From Variovorax paradoxus (lineage in GTDB: Bacteria; Pseudomonadota; Gammaproteobacteria; Burkholderiales; Burkholderiaceae_C), in NCBI RefSeq assembly GCF_030811855.1, contig NZ_JAUSRN010000001.1, forward strand, positions 896,816 through 960,815: 64,000 nt of DNA, written 5' to 3'. Of the stretch, positions 1 through 7,882 are shown piece by piece. Position 1 is the stretch's first letter, and the number at the start of each line of letters is the position of its first letter. Made by a program: the position numbers and the translations under genes. Under the pieces are notes generated by a model that saw only the letters and a program-made list of their open reading frames with translations, did not search any database and had not been told where the DNA came from.

Positions 1-951
1 GGTGCGTTTGGAAAGGTAGTGGTCATAGCCGAGCGCCGCCGTCGTGCGGCTCGTATCGGTGATGGGCATGTCCCTGCGGGTCTGCGCGACGGATGCCATG
101 ATGCGGCCGGCGCCCACGGGCACCGCCACGCCGAGCTGCGTGGTCCGGGTCGTGGTGCGGATGTCGGGCGTGTCGGTATGAAAATACTGGCCGTAGAACT
201 TCACCGCTTCGAAGTCGTACGAGAGTCCGGCCATCTGCGCCTTCTGGCTCGAGATCGGCGCCGCCAGGCCCGGACCCGCCTTGACCTGCTGGGCCGAGAC
301 CACCGCGGCGAACGGGCCCTTGGCATAGTTGACCGTCAGGTTGACGTTGCGCACGCCCCCGCGGTTGGTCACCTCGCCAAGCCCATAGGCGGCGGACACG
401 CGGAACCCCGCCATGTCGGGCGACGCGTACTGGAGCGTGTTGTCCCAGACGCTGTCGCCGAGCACCGCGCGGTTGTAGCCCGTGCTCCAGACCTGCAGCA
501 TCACCGGGCTCAGGTTGGCCGATGCGAGAAAGGGATTGAAGCTGCCGGTGGCCGCATAGAGCGCATTGGTCTGCCGGCCCGCGCTCACCTGGCCGTAGGC
601 ACCGCCGAGGCCGACATAGGCGTTGCGCGAGAAGTAGGAATCGGCCGTCGTCCGGCCGAAGGTGCCGCTGTCGGCCTGGAAGAAACTCTCCAGCGCGAAG
701 AACGATCGCAGGCCGCCGCCCAGGTCTTCGCTGCCCTGCACGCCCCAGTAAGAGGTCGTCATGCCGCCGCTGTTCAGTACCTTGGTGCGGCCGGGCTGGT
801 CGCTGCGGCGCAGCGAACCCACATACTCGTCGACGACACCATAGATGCTCACGCTGTCCACCGGCGGCGTTCCTTGCGCAAAGGCCGGAAGCGATCCGAG
901 CGAAGCAGTCGTGAGGCCCGCCGCAAGGCAGGCGCGGGTGCGCATATCCAT
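1..951 (-). CDS. Gram-negative porin, 3' end outside window
   Basis: Outer-membrane general porin of the beta-proteobacterial OmpC-like type, forming a water-filled trimeric barrel for small solutes. The 317 visible codons begin with a Sec signal peptide ending near PAFAQG, followed by VDSVSIYGVVDEYVG and the typical early stretch SYWGVQGSEDLGGGL. Alternating barrel strands follow (YGQVSAGRQTNALY, GLSYDFEAVKFYGQYF). The start is taken at ATG-GAT-ATG because GGAGA lies about 8 nt upstream. The C-terminal strand with the terminal Phe lies beyond base 1. It is downstream of, and in the same direction as, the LysR gene. Family call is firm; substrate is unknown. Confidence 0.93.
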   Translation of the reverse strand, partial: MDMRTRACLAAGLTTASLGSLPAFAQGTPPVDSVSIYGVVDEYVGSLRRSDQPGRTKVLNSGGMTTSYWGVQGSEDLGGGLRSFFALESFFQADSGTFGRTTADSYFSRNAYVGLGGAYGQVSAGRQTNALYAATGSFNPFLASANLSPVMLQVWSTGYNRAVLGDSVWDNTLQYASPDMAGFRVSAAYGLGEVTNRGGVRNVNLTVNYAKGPFAAVVSAQQVKAGPGLAAPISSQKAQMAGLSYDFEAVKFYGQYFHTDTPDIRTTTRTTQLGVAVPVGAGRIMASVAQTRRDMPITDTSRTTAALGYDHYLSKRT

Positions 952-1111
952 CTTCTTGTCTCCGTGTTTTTTGAAGCGCCGAAGGGTGTCTTTGGTCCTG
1001 ACCCCTGGCGTGATGGACTATCGCCAGTGCGCGGGCGCGCCGCTATCCGGCCCGTCCACATCGAGATATGTCGCGGCGGCATGGCTGGGCGAAGGCCGCC
1101 CGGGATGCGCG

Positions 1112-2023
1112 TCAGCGCGCCGGCCGCGCCACCCCTTGCAGGCTGCTTCGCAGCGCGAGCTTGCGCACGATGGTCGAGAACGCCCGCGTGGCCGCGGCAT
1201 CGCGCGCCACCGGCGACCACAGCATGCCGGGGGTGCGCACAGGCGTCGGGCTTTCGAGCCGGACCACGACGAGGCCCGAGAGTGCCGTCACCACGTTCGC
1301 GGCCAAGATGGACGCGAGCTGCGTCTTGGCGACCAGGTCCATCATCGGTGCGAGCGTGTTGATCTCGGCCACCACGTGCGGCTGCGCGCCGCAGGAACGG
1401 AAGCATTCGTCGAGCATCTGGCGCGTGGCGAAGCTCGCCGGCAGCAGCACCATCGGCAGCCGATGCAGCTCCACCATGCGCACGCGCTTGCGGCGCGCGA
1501 GCGGATGCTTCTTCGCCACCACCAGCACCATCTCCTCGTTGTAGAGCGGCTCGAACTGCAGCGGCCCCGGCGCGGCCGGCCGGTAGGCGATGCCCAGGTC
1601 CAGCGTGCCCTGCTGCAGCCGCGCGGCGATCTGGTCGGCCGAGAGCTCCTCGACCACCACCTTCACGCGCGGGTGCTTGCCATGGAAGCTCGCGATGCAA
1701 TCCGGAATGAAGCCCAGGTTGAAGGTGTGCGTGGAGCCGACGCGCAGCTCGCCCGCCACGTCCGAGCTCTCCTGCCGCAGTGCGCCCAGCCCAAGGTCGA
1801 TCTCGTGCAGGGCCTTGGTGCAGTAGTGCAGAAACTCGTCGCCCGCCTCGGTCAAGCTCACGCGCTTGCCGACGCGGTCGAACAGCGCGATGCCGATCTC
1901 TTCCTCCAGCTGCTTGATCTGGTGCGACAGCGTCGACTGCGTCACATGCAGGCGTTCGGCCGCGCGCGTGAAGTTCAGCGAGCCCGACAGGGCAATGAAG
2001 TAGCGAAGGTGCCGGAGTTCCAT
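1112..2023 (-). CDS. LysR-family transcriptional regulator (CynR-like)
   Basis: LysR-type DNA-binding regulator of about 303 residues. The N-terminal winged helix-turn-helix is clear (MELRHLRYFIALSG, LHVTQSTLSHQIKQLEEE), followed by the effector-binding domain (VAGELRVGSTHTFNLGFIPD onwards). The start is placed at MELRHL, since the upstream in-frame ATG adds only MVPRNA, which the family lacks. It is transcribed away from the CoA-transferase/dioxygenase operon, the classic layout for a LysR regulator of the neighbouring operon. The inducer is not evident; an aromatic intermediate is inferred from the neighbours. Confidence 0.93.
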   Translation of the reverse strand: MELRHLRYFIALSGSLNFTRAAERLHVTQSTLSHQIKQLEEEIGIALFDRVGKRVSLTEAGDEFLHYCTKALHEIDLGLGALRQESSDVAGELRVGSTHTFNLGFIPDCIASFHGKHPRVKVVVEELSADQIAARLQQGTLDLGIAYRPAAPGPLQFEPLYNEEMVLVVAKKHPLARRKRVRMVELHRLPMVLLPASFATRQMLDECFRSCGAQPHVVAEINTLAPMMDLVAKTQLASILAANVVTALSGLVVVRLESPTPVRTPGMLWSPVARDAAATRAFSTIVRKLALRSSLQGVARPAR

Positions 2024-2043
2024 GGCGTTCCTTGGGACCAATG

Positions 2044-2060
2044 ATCGATGGCATCGATGC
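2044..2060. promoter_or_regulatory. Palindromic operator candidate between LysR gene and catabolic operon
   Basis: Two ATCGAT boxes separated by GGC. The second lies inside the perfect 10-bp palindrome GCATCGATGC at 2051-2060. The site is 20-40 bp upstream of the LysR start and about 90 bp upstream of the divergent operon, where a LysR tetramer would be expected to bind. Binding is inferred from position and symmetry only. Confidence 0.4.
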
Positions 2061-2148
2061 TAACGATGAAAAACAATCATTTTCCGCATCCGCGGGCGCC
2101 ACCTACAGTTTCTCCAACCCCGAACAACAACCCCAGGAGACCTCCCCG

Positions 2149-3306
2149 GTGCAAAAAGTCCTCAGCGGCATCAAGGTGCTCGAACAAGGCACGTTCATCA
2201 CCGGCCCGGCGGCGGGCATGTTCCTCGCGGACCTCGGCGCCGAGGTGGTCAAGATCGAGCAGCCCGGCGCGGGCGATCCGTTCCGTGCCTTTCGCGGCGG
2301 CCTCTACAGCCCGCACTTCCAGACCTACAACCGCAACAAGCGCAGCATCACGCTGAACCCGAAGCTGCCCGAAGATGCGGCGGTGTTCGACGAACTGGTC
2401 AAGGACGCCGACGTCTACATCCAGAATTTCCGCCCCGGTGCGGCGGAGCGGCTCGGTGCCGGCGAGGCCCGGCTGCGCGACCTCAATCCGCGGCTCGTGT
2501 ATTGCGCGATCAGCGGCTTCGGCCAGACAGGCCCTGCAGCTGCCCGGCCGGCCTACGACACGGTCGCGCAGGCCGCGAGCGGCTTTCTCAAGCTGCTGGT
2601 GAACCCGGCCAACCCGCGCGTAGTGGGCCCGGCGCTCGCCGACGCCATGACGGGCTTCTACGCCGCCTACGGCGTGCTCGGCGCACTGGTCGAACGCGGC
2701 CGCACCGGCCAGGGCCGCGCGGTCGAGGTGTCGATGCTCGAAGCCATGTGCCACTTCAACCTCGACGCGTTCACGCACCTCTTTTCCGAGAGCGAGGTCA
2801 TGGGTCCGTTCAGCCGCCCGAGCGTGTCGCAGTCCTATGTGCTGGAGTGCGCGGACGGGCTGTGGATTGCGCTGCACATGTCCTCGCCGGAGAAGTTCTG
2901 GCAGGGGCTCGCCAACGCGATCGAGCGGCCGCGGCTCTTCGCGGACCCGCGCTTTGCCTCGCGCGAAGCCCGCATCGCGCACCAAGAAGACCTGATCGCG
3001 CTGCTCGGCGGCCTGTTCCGCCAGCACGGCCGCGCCGCATGGTGCGCGCGCCTCGAGGCCGAGGACGTGCCGCATGCGCCGATGTACGACACCCGCGAGG
3101 CGATGGAAGACCCGCAGGCGCGGCACCTGCAGCTGCAGGTGAGCGCACCGCATCCCGAAGGCGGCGAGTGGCACACGATCCGTTCGCCTGTGAGCTTCGA
3201 CGGCGAGCGCCCGCTGGAGGTCAGCGCGCCGCCGATGCTCGGCGCCGACAACGCGGCCATCGTCACGCCCATCCGAAAGCGCCTGGGGCAGCCGGCCACC
3301 GCATAG
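2149..3306 (+). CDS. CaiB/BaiF family (class III) CoA-transferase
   Basis: Predicted to move CoA between carboxylic acids by the class III (formyl-CoA transferase/CaiB) mechanism. 385 residues, normal length. The family opening is present (SGIKVLEQGTFITGPAAGMFLADLGAEVVKIEQPG), followed by the NRNKRSITLNPK segment and a conserved aspartate region (VYIQNFRPGAAERLGAG). A GTG start is chosen because AGGAGA lies 8 nt upstream and the family N-terminus begins there; an upstream in-frame ATG would run through the regulatory region. First gene of an operon with an intradiol dioxygenase, a citryl-CoA-lyase-like enzyme and a Bug protein, so it probably activates a hydroxy-dicarboxylate for cleavage. 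Substrate unknown. Confidence 0.9.
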   Translation: MQKVLSGIKVLEQGTFITGPAAGMFLADLGAEVVKIEQPGAGDPFRAFRGGLYSPHFQTYNRNKRSITLNPKLPEDAAVFDELVKDADVYIQNFRPGAAERLGAGEARLRDLNPRLVYCAISGFGQTGPAAARPAYDTVAQAASGFLKLLVNPANPRVVGPALADAMTGFYAAYGVLGALVERGRTGQGRAVEVSMLEAMCHFNLDAFTHLFSESEVMGPFSRPSVSQSYVLECADGLWIALHMSSPEKFWQGLANAIERPRLFADPRFASREARIAHQEDLIALLGGLFRQHGRAAWCARLEAEDVPHAPMYDTREAMEDPQARHLQLQVSAPHPEGGEWHTIRSPVSFDGERPLEVSAPPMLGADNAAIVTPIRKRLGQPATA

Positions 3307-3353
3307 CCGGGCCGCCCGAAGCCATTCAACAAAAAGCAGGAGACAAGCAAGCC

Positions 3354-4292
3354 ATGACCCCATCGAACGAAAGCGAGCTGACGCAGACCGTGCTGCAGAG
3401 CCTGGAGGGCGCGCGCGACGCACGCTTCGCCCAGGTCATGCAGTCGCTGATCACGCACCTGCATGCCTTCATCCGCGAGGTGGACCTGACGCCCGCGGAG
3501 TGGATGCGGGGCATCGAGTTCCTGACCGCCACCGGCCAGACCTGCACCGACAAGCGCCAGGAGTTCATCCTGCTGTCTGACACGCTGGGCGCGTCGATGA
3601 TGGTGGTGATCCTTGACCAGCTGCGCGCCGCAGCGGGCAAGCGCGGCCGGGCGGGCGCCGAGGCCACGCAGGCCACCGAGATCACCGAAGCCACGCACGC
3701 GACGGTGCAGGGCCCCTTCTACTGGGAGGGCGCGCCCGACCTGCCGCTCGGCGCCGACGTGGCGCAGGGCGCGCGCGGCGAGCCGACCTTCTACAGCGGC
3801 CGCATCACCGACACCGAGGGCCGGCCGCTCGCGGGCGCGCTGCTCGACATCTGGTCCGGCGACGGCGAGGGCGTGTACGACATGCAGGTCGAAGGTGCCG
3901 CCATGGCGGCGCGCGGACGCATCCGCACCGACAGCGAGGGCCGCTACTGGTTCTGGTCGATCCGGCCGAGCTTCTATCCGATCCCGACCGACGGCCCGGT
4001 AGGACGCATGCTGGAAGCCATGGGCCGCCATCCGAACCGGCCCGGCCACATCCACATGATGGTCTCGGCGCCGGGCCACGTGCCCGTGACCACGCATCTC
4101 TTCGTGGCCGGCAGCCCGTACATCGAGTCCGACGCCGTGTTCGGCGTGCGTCCAAGGCTCATCGTCGATTTCGAATCGCATCCCGCGGGCCGCGCGCCCG
4201 ACGGCCGGACGCTGCAGACCCCGTACTGGTCCGCGCACTACGACTTCCGCCTTGAACCCCGCATGCCTGAACACCAGAAATACGCCACATGA
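3354..4292 (+). CDS. Intradiol ring-cleavage dioxygenase (hydroxyquinol/catechol 1,2-dioxygenase type)
   Basis: Fe(III)-dependent ortho cleavage of a catechol-type ring. 312 residues, with the helical N-terminal dimerisation/lipid-binding region (LTPAEWMRGIEFLTATG) and a C-terminal beta-sandwich. The four iron ligands are all visible: Tyr175 (GEGVYDM), Tyr208 (SFYPIPTDGPVG), and His232 and His234 (RPGHIHMMV). Their 33/24/2 spacing is that of hydroxyquinol 1,2-dioxygenase. AGGAG precedes the ATG. It overlaps the next gene by ATGA. Which diol is used cannot be told from the sequence; hydroxyquinol or a substituted catechol is most likely. Confidence 0.92.
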   Translation: MTPSNESELTQTVLQSLEGARDARFAQVMQSLITHLHAFIREVDLTPAEWMRGIEFLTATGQTCTDKRQEFILLSDTLGASMMVVILDQLRAAAGKRGRAGAEATQATEITEATHATVQGPFYWEGAPDLPLGADVAQGARGEPTFYSGRITDTEGRPLAGALLDIWSGDGEGVYDMQVEGAAMAARGRIRTDSEGRYWFWSIRPSFYPIPTDGPVGRMLEAMGRHPNRPGHIHMMVSAPGHVPVTTHLFVAGSPYIESDAVFGVRPRLIVDFESHPAGRAPDGRTLQTPYWSAHYDFRLEPRMPEHQKYAT

Positions 4293-5095
4293 AAATCGGA
4301 AAGTCCACCGTCCCGAGCACCGCCATCTGCACCTCGGACGAACACACCATCGTCGTGCGCGGCCAGGACCTGTGCCAGGAGCTCATCGGCCACCTGTCCT
4401 TCACGGATTATTTCTTCCTGCTGCTCACCGGCCGCCGCCCCGATGCGGCCTGCAGCGTGGTGCTCGATGCCACGCTGGTCGCCATTGCCGAACACGGCCT
4501 CGTGCCGAGCGTGCAGGCCAGCCGCATGACCTTCGCGGCGGCGCCCGATGCGCTGCAGGGCGCGGTGGCGGCGGGGATCCTGGGCTGCGGCTCGGTCATC
4601 CTCGGTGCGTCTGAAACGGCCGGCCGCCTGTTCATGGACGTGGCGGCACGCGTCGACGCGGGTGCCGGGCTGCACGACGCGGCCACGGCGGCCATCACCG
4701 AGCTGAAAGCCGCGCGCGCGCCGATCCCGGGCTATGGCCATCCGCTGCACAAGTCGCGCGATCCCCGGGTCGAGCGCCTGATCGACGTGGCGGCGCAGGC
4801 GGGCGCCGACCTGCGCTACGTGCGCATCGCGCAGGCGCTGGAGGAGGTGATTCCGGACATCGTCGGCAAGGCGCTGCGCATGAATGTCTCGGCGGCGATT
4901 CCAGCGGTGCTGCTGGGCGTCGGGTTTCCTGTCGCGTCGCTGCGCGGCGTGCCCATCCTGGCGCGCACGGCGGGCCTGATCGCCCACCTGGGGGAAGAGG
5001 CTGAGACGCCGAGCGGCTTCGCGCTGTCCTACCAGGCCACGCGCGAGCTGCGATACGACGGCAGCGTGCCGGCGGGCTTCGGAGCGGCCTCATGA
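4289..5095 (+). CDS. Citryl-CoA lyase-like / short citrate synthase-family protein
   Basis: Short (268 aa) member of the citrate synthase superfamily, the size of citryl-CoA lyase-type proteins, which lack the large N-terminal part of citrate synthase. Visible family features are the N-terminal RGQDLCQELIGHLSFTDYFFLLLTG, the central catalytic segment PIPGYGHPLHKSRDPRVERL with the conserved His, and RGVPILARTAGLIAHLGEE near the end. In family members this fold catalyses (retro-)Claisen cleavage of a hydroxyacyl-CoA. Overlaps both neighbours by ATGA, so translation is probably coupled. With the CoA-transferase upstream, a cleave-after-CoA-activation scheme is inferred. Confidence 0.82.
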   Translation: MKIGKSTVPSTAICTSDEHTIVVRGQDLCQELIGHLSFTDYFFLLLTGRRPDAACSVVLDATLVAIAEHGLVPSVQASRMTFAAAPDALQGAVAAGILGCGSVILGASETAGRLFMDVAARVDAGAGLHDAATAAITELKAARAPIPGYGHPLHKSRDPRVERLIDVAAQAGADLRYVRIAQALEEVIPDIVGKALRMNVSAAIPAVLLGVGFPVASLRGVPILARTAGLIAHLGEEAETPSGFALSYQATRELRYDGSVPAGFGAAS

Positions 5096-6042
5096 AGCGT
5101 CGCCCATGGCTGGCCGCGGCAACGCTGTGGACGGCCGGCGCCTGGGCCCAGGCCGGCGACGGCCGTGCCATCAAGCTGGTCGTGCCGTTCGCGGCCGGCA
5201 CCTCGACCGACATCGTGGCGCGCGTGCTGGCCGACGCGCTGGGGCGCCAGCTCTCGCAGCCAGTGATCGTCGACAACAAGCCTGGCGCGGGCGGCGCCAT
5301 CGGCAGCGAACTGGCCGCGCGCTCGGGCGCCGACGGACACACCGTACTGCTCGGCACCGTCGGCACGCATGCGATCAACGCCTCGCTCTACAAGCGGCTC
5401 TCCTACCAGCCGCAACGGGACTTCGTGCCGCTCGGATTCATCGGAGCCACGCCCACGCTGCTGGTGGTGTCGGCCGCGGCGCCATGGAAGAGCGTGGCCG
5501 ACCTGCGGGGCGCCAGCGGCAAGTCGATGAGCTTTGCCTCGGCGGGCAACGGCACCTCGGGCCATCTGGCGGGCGAGACGCTGAACCTGCGGCTCGGCAA
5601 GGACTTCGTGCACGTGCCGTACCGCGACGGCGCGCAGGCACTCACCGAAGTGATGGCGGGCAACGTGCATTTCATGTTCTATCACCCGGCCGCCGTGTTG
5701 CCGCAGATCCGCGCCGGCAAGCTGCGCGCGCTCGGCGTGTCGAGCGCGAAGCGGAGCCTGGCTGCACCCGAGGTTCCCACACTCGCGGAGCAGGGCATCG
5801 CCAACTTCGATCTCGTGGCCTGGTTCATGTTGTATGCACCGGTCGACATGCCCGCCGCGCAGCGCGATCGCCTGCGCGATGCCACGCAGGCGGTGCTCGC
5901 ACAGGCGGCGGTGCGCGACAAGCTCGCGGCCCAGGGCATCGAACCGATGGCCATGACCGCGGCGGAGATGGTGGCGTTCGGCGCGGCCGAGATCGCGAAG
6001 TGGGGCGAGGCGGTGCGGCGCTCGGGCGCGCAGGTGGATTGA
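5092..6042 (+). CDS. Bug-family (TctC-like) periplasmic solute-binding protein
   Basis: Extracytoplasmic binding protein of the Bug/tripartite tricarboxylate receptor family, 316 residues. It has a signal peptide (cleavage near AWAQAGDG) and the family signatures IKLVVPFAAGTSTDIVARVL, PVIVDNKPGAGG and FVHVPYRDGAQAL. Last gene of the operon begun at 2149 (ATGA overlap), so it probably binds the substrate or an intermediate of that pathway. No tctA/tctB membrane partners are nearby, which is common in Burkholderiales, where Bug genes vastly outnumber transporters. A purine-only run follows the stop codon (6041-6068). Confidence 0.92.
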   Translation: MKRRPWLAAATLWTAGAWAQAGDGRAIKLVVPFAAGTSTDIVARVLADALGRQLSQPVIVDNKPGAGGAIGSELAARSGADGHTVLLGTVGTHAINASLYKRLSYQPQRDFVPLGFIGATPTLLVVSAAAPWKSVADLRGASGKSMSFASAGNGTSGHLAGETLNLRLGKDFVHVPYRDGAQALTEVMAGNVHFMFYHPAAVLPQIRAGKLRALGVSSAKRSLAAPEVPTLAEQGIANFDLVAWFMLYAPVDMPAAQRDRLRDATQAVLAQAAVRDKLAAQGIEPMAMTAAEMVAFGAAEIAKWGEAVRRSGAQVD

Positions 6043-6113
6043 AGAGAAAGAGAAGAAGAGAAGAAGAGCCAAATGCCCGGCCATATCGGGCGGCAAGCGG
6101 AATGTTCAAAAAC

Positions 6114-6129
6114 GGGCACAGCGTTGCCC
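6114..6129 (+). promoter_or_regulatory. Small hairpin before second Bug gene
   Basis: GGGCA and TGCCC flank a 6-nt loop, ending just before the AGGAGA ribosome-binding site of the gene at 6143. A second imperfect hairpin (GCCCG/CGGGC) lies at about 6074-6091. There is no U-tract, so this is not a convincing terminator; a leader hairpin affecting translation is possible. Confidence 0.25.
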
Positions 6130-6142
6130 AAGGAGACAAGAA

Positions 6143-7123
6143 ATGCGTTCGACTACCCTCAAGAAAATGCTTGGCCTGGTGCTGGGCCTTGCGGCCGGGC
6201 TGGCATCGACCCTGTCGGCTGCGCAGACGGCGGAATGGCCGAGCAAGCCGATCAGGATCGTGGTCGGGTTCGCGCCCGGCACGCCGCCCGACATCTTCGC
6301 GCGCATGTACGGCGACTACGCGAGCCGCAAGCTCGGTGTGCCGGTGCTCATCGACAACAAGCCCGGCACCGCGGGCAACCTCGCGTCCGACACGGTGGCC
6401 AAGGCGCCGGCCGACGGCTACACCTTTCTCTACAACCTCTCCACGGCGTTCACGATCAACCCGTACATCTACAGCAAGCTGCCGTTCGATCCGGACAAGG
6501 ACCTGGTGCCCGTCGCCACGACGATGCGCCAGGGCCTCGTGCTGATCGCGAATGCGAAGTTCCCGGCCAAGACCATCAAGGACCTCGTGGCCGCGGCCAA
6601 GGAGAAGCCCGGCGTCTACTCGCATGCCTCCTACGGCGCGGGCAGCCCGTCGCAGCTGATCGTCGAGTCGCTCAAGGACGAGGTCGGCATCACCATGCTG
6701 CACGTGCCGTACCGCGCGAGCCCGATCGCCGACCTGGTGGGCGGACAGGTCGATACGCTGATGGAGCCCATCGCCACGGGCTATCCGCTCATCAGCAGCG
6801 GCCGCGTCCATGCGCTGGCCTATTCGGGGCCCACACGCCACCCCGCGCTGCCCGACGTGCCCACGCTGTCCGAGGTGATGCCGGGCTTTTCGATGATGTC
6901 GTGGCACGGCATCTGGGCACCCGCGAACACGCCGACCGCGGTGCTCGAACGGTTCAATGCGGTGTTCGTCGAGGCCAGCAAGGACCCCGACCTCGCCAAG
7001 CGCATCAAGGACCTCAACAGCGAGCCGCTCGGCGTGTCACGCACCGAAATGACCGCCATGGTGCGCCGCGATGCCGAGATCTACAGCCGTGTCGTGAAGG
7101 CCCGCAACATCCGCGTGGACTGA
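6143..7123 (+). CDS. Bug-family periplasmic solute-binding protein
   Basis: Second Bug/TctC-like binding protein, 326 residues. Features: signal peptide MRSTTLKKMLGLVLGLAAG ending near LSAAQT, then IRIVVGFAPGTPPDIFARM, PVLIDNKPGTAGNLASD and MLHVPYRASPIADLVGGQVD. AGGAGA precedes the ATG. It is separated from the upstream operon by 100 nt and sits directly before tctD/tctE-type genes. Since TctDE systems control tricarboxylate uptake through TctC in enterobacteria, this gene is a plausible partner or target of that two-component system. The ligand is unknown. Confidence 0.92.
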   Translation: MRSTTLKKMLGLVLGLAAGLASTLSAAQTAEWPSKPIRIVVGFAPGTPPDIFARMYGDYASRKLGVPVLIDNKPGTAGNLASDTVAKAPADGYTFLYNLSTAFTINPYIYSKLPFDPDKDLVPVATTMRQGLVLIANAKFPAKTIKDLVAAAKEKPGVYSHASYGAGSPSQLIVESLKDEVGITMLHVPYRASPIADLVGGQVDTLMEPIATGYPLISSGRVHALAYSGPTRHPALPDVPTLSEVMPGFSMMSWHGIWAPANTPTAVLERFNAVFVEASKDPDLAKRIKDLNSEPLGVSRTEMTAMVRRDAEIYSRVVKARNIRVD

Positions 7124-7136
7124 CCGGGAAGCCCGC

Positions 7137-7150
7137 GGCGGATCGCCGCC
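7137..7150 (+). terminator. Weak GC hairpin after Bug gene
   Basis: GGCGG-ATCG-CCGCC stem-loop 14 nt after the stop codon, with no T-run behind it. It may be a weak terminator or processing hairpin between the Bug gene and tctD. Confidence 0.25.
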
Positions 7151-7207
7151 TCCCCTCGAAGCATTGCGGTTAGCATATTCCGCTGCACAAGGGCGGGGTG
7201 CCAACCA

Positions 7208-7882
7208 ATGCGGATATTGCTTGTAGAGGACGACAAGGTACTGGCGGACGCGCTCTCGCGTGCGCTGGTGCAGTCCGCCCACGCCGTGGACATCGTCTCC
7301 ACTGGCGAAGAGGCCGACCATGCGCTCGCCCTCGGCATCTACGATCTCGCGATCCTCGACATCGGCTTGCCAAAGCTCAGCGGCCTGGACGTGCTGCGCC
7401 GGCTGCGTGCGCGCAAGTCCACCATGCCGGTGCTGATGCTGACTGCGTTCGACACGCTGCAGGACCGCGTGCGCGGGCTCGACCTGGGCGCCGACGACTA
7501 CCTGGCCAAGCCCTTCGACCTGCCGGAGCTTGAAGCGCGCGTGCGTGCGCTGCTGCGCCGCAGTACCAACTCCACGCCGTTTCTGGAACACGGCCGGCTG
7601 CGCTTCGACACCGTGGGCCGGCGCGTGTTCTACGACAAGCGACCTCTGGATTTGTCGCCGCGCGAGCTCGCCGTGCTCGAGCTGCTGATGATGCGCGAAG
7701 GTCGCGTCGTTGGCAAAGAGCAGATGGTTAACCATCTCTACGGCTGGGGCGACGAGGTCGGCGAGAACGCGATCGAGGTCAACGTCTACCGGCTGCGCAA
7801 GAAGCTGGAGCCGCTCGGGTGCGAGATCCGCACGGTGCGCGGCATGGGCTACCTGATGGACCGCAGCGATGCGGAAACCTGA
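7208..7882 (+). CDS. tctD: OmpR-family response regulator, TctD/QseB type
   Basis: Two-component response regulator, 224 residues. The receiver domain has the acidic pocket (LLVEDD), phospho-acceptor Asp51 (LAILDIGLPKLSGLDVL), and conserved Thr and Lys (MLTAFDT, DDYLAKPFD). The C-terminal OmpR/PhoB winged helix is at about residues 130-220 (LSPRELAVLELLMMREG, NAIEVNVYRLRKKLE). It overlaps the sensor gene by 14 nt. The name follows the Bug gene immediately upstream and the TctD-like pairing. Regulators of this class bind direct repeats with 11-bp periodicity; such an array lies just past the sensor gene at 9280-9345. Confidence 0.88.
   Translation: MRILLVEDDKVLADALSRALVQSAHAVDIVSTGEEADHALALGIYDLAILDIGLPKLSGLDVLRRLRARKSTMPVLMLTAFDTLQDRVRGLDLGADDYLAKPFDLPELEARVRALLRRSTNSTPFLEHGRLRFDTVGRRVFYDKRPLDLSPRELAVLELLMMREGRVVGKEQMVNHLYGWGDEVGENAIEVNVYRLRKKLEPLGCEIRTVRGMGYLMDRSDAET

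Noticed and set aside
19..1362. Plus-strand open frame at window start
   Set aside because: Antisense to the porin, whose minus-strand translation shows a signal peptide and barrel strands.
6041..6068. Purine-only run as a regulatory element
   Set aside because: It follows a stop codon and shows no symmetry or known motif; noted only.
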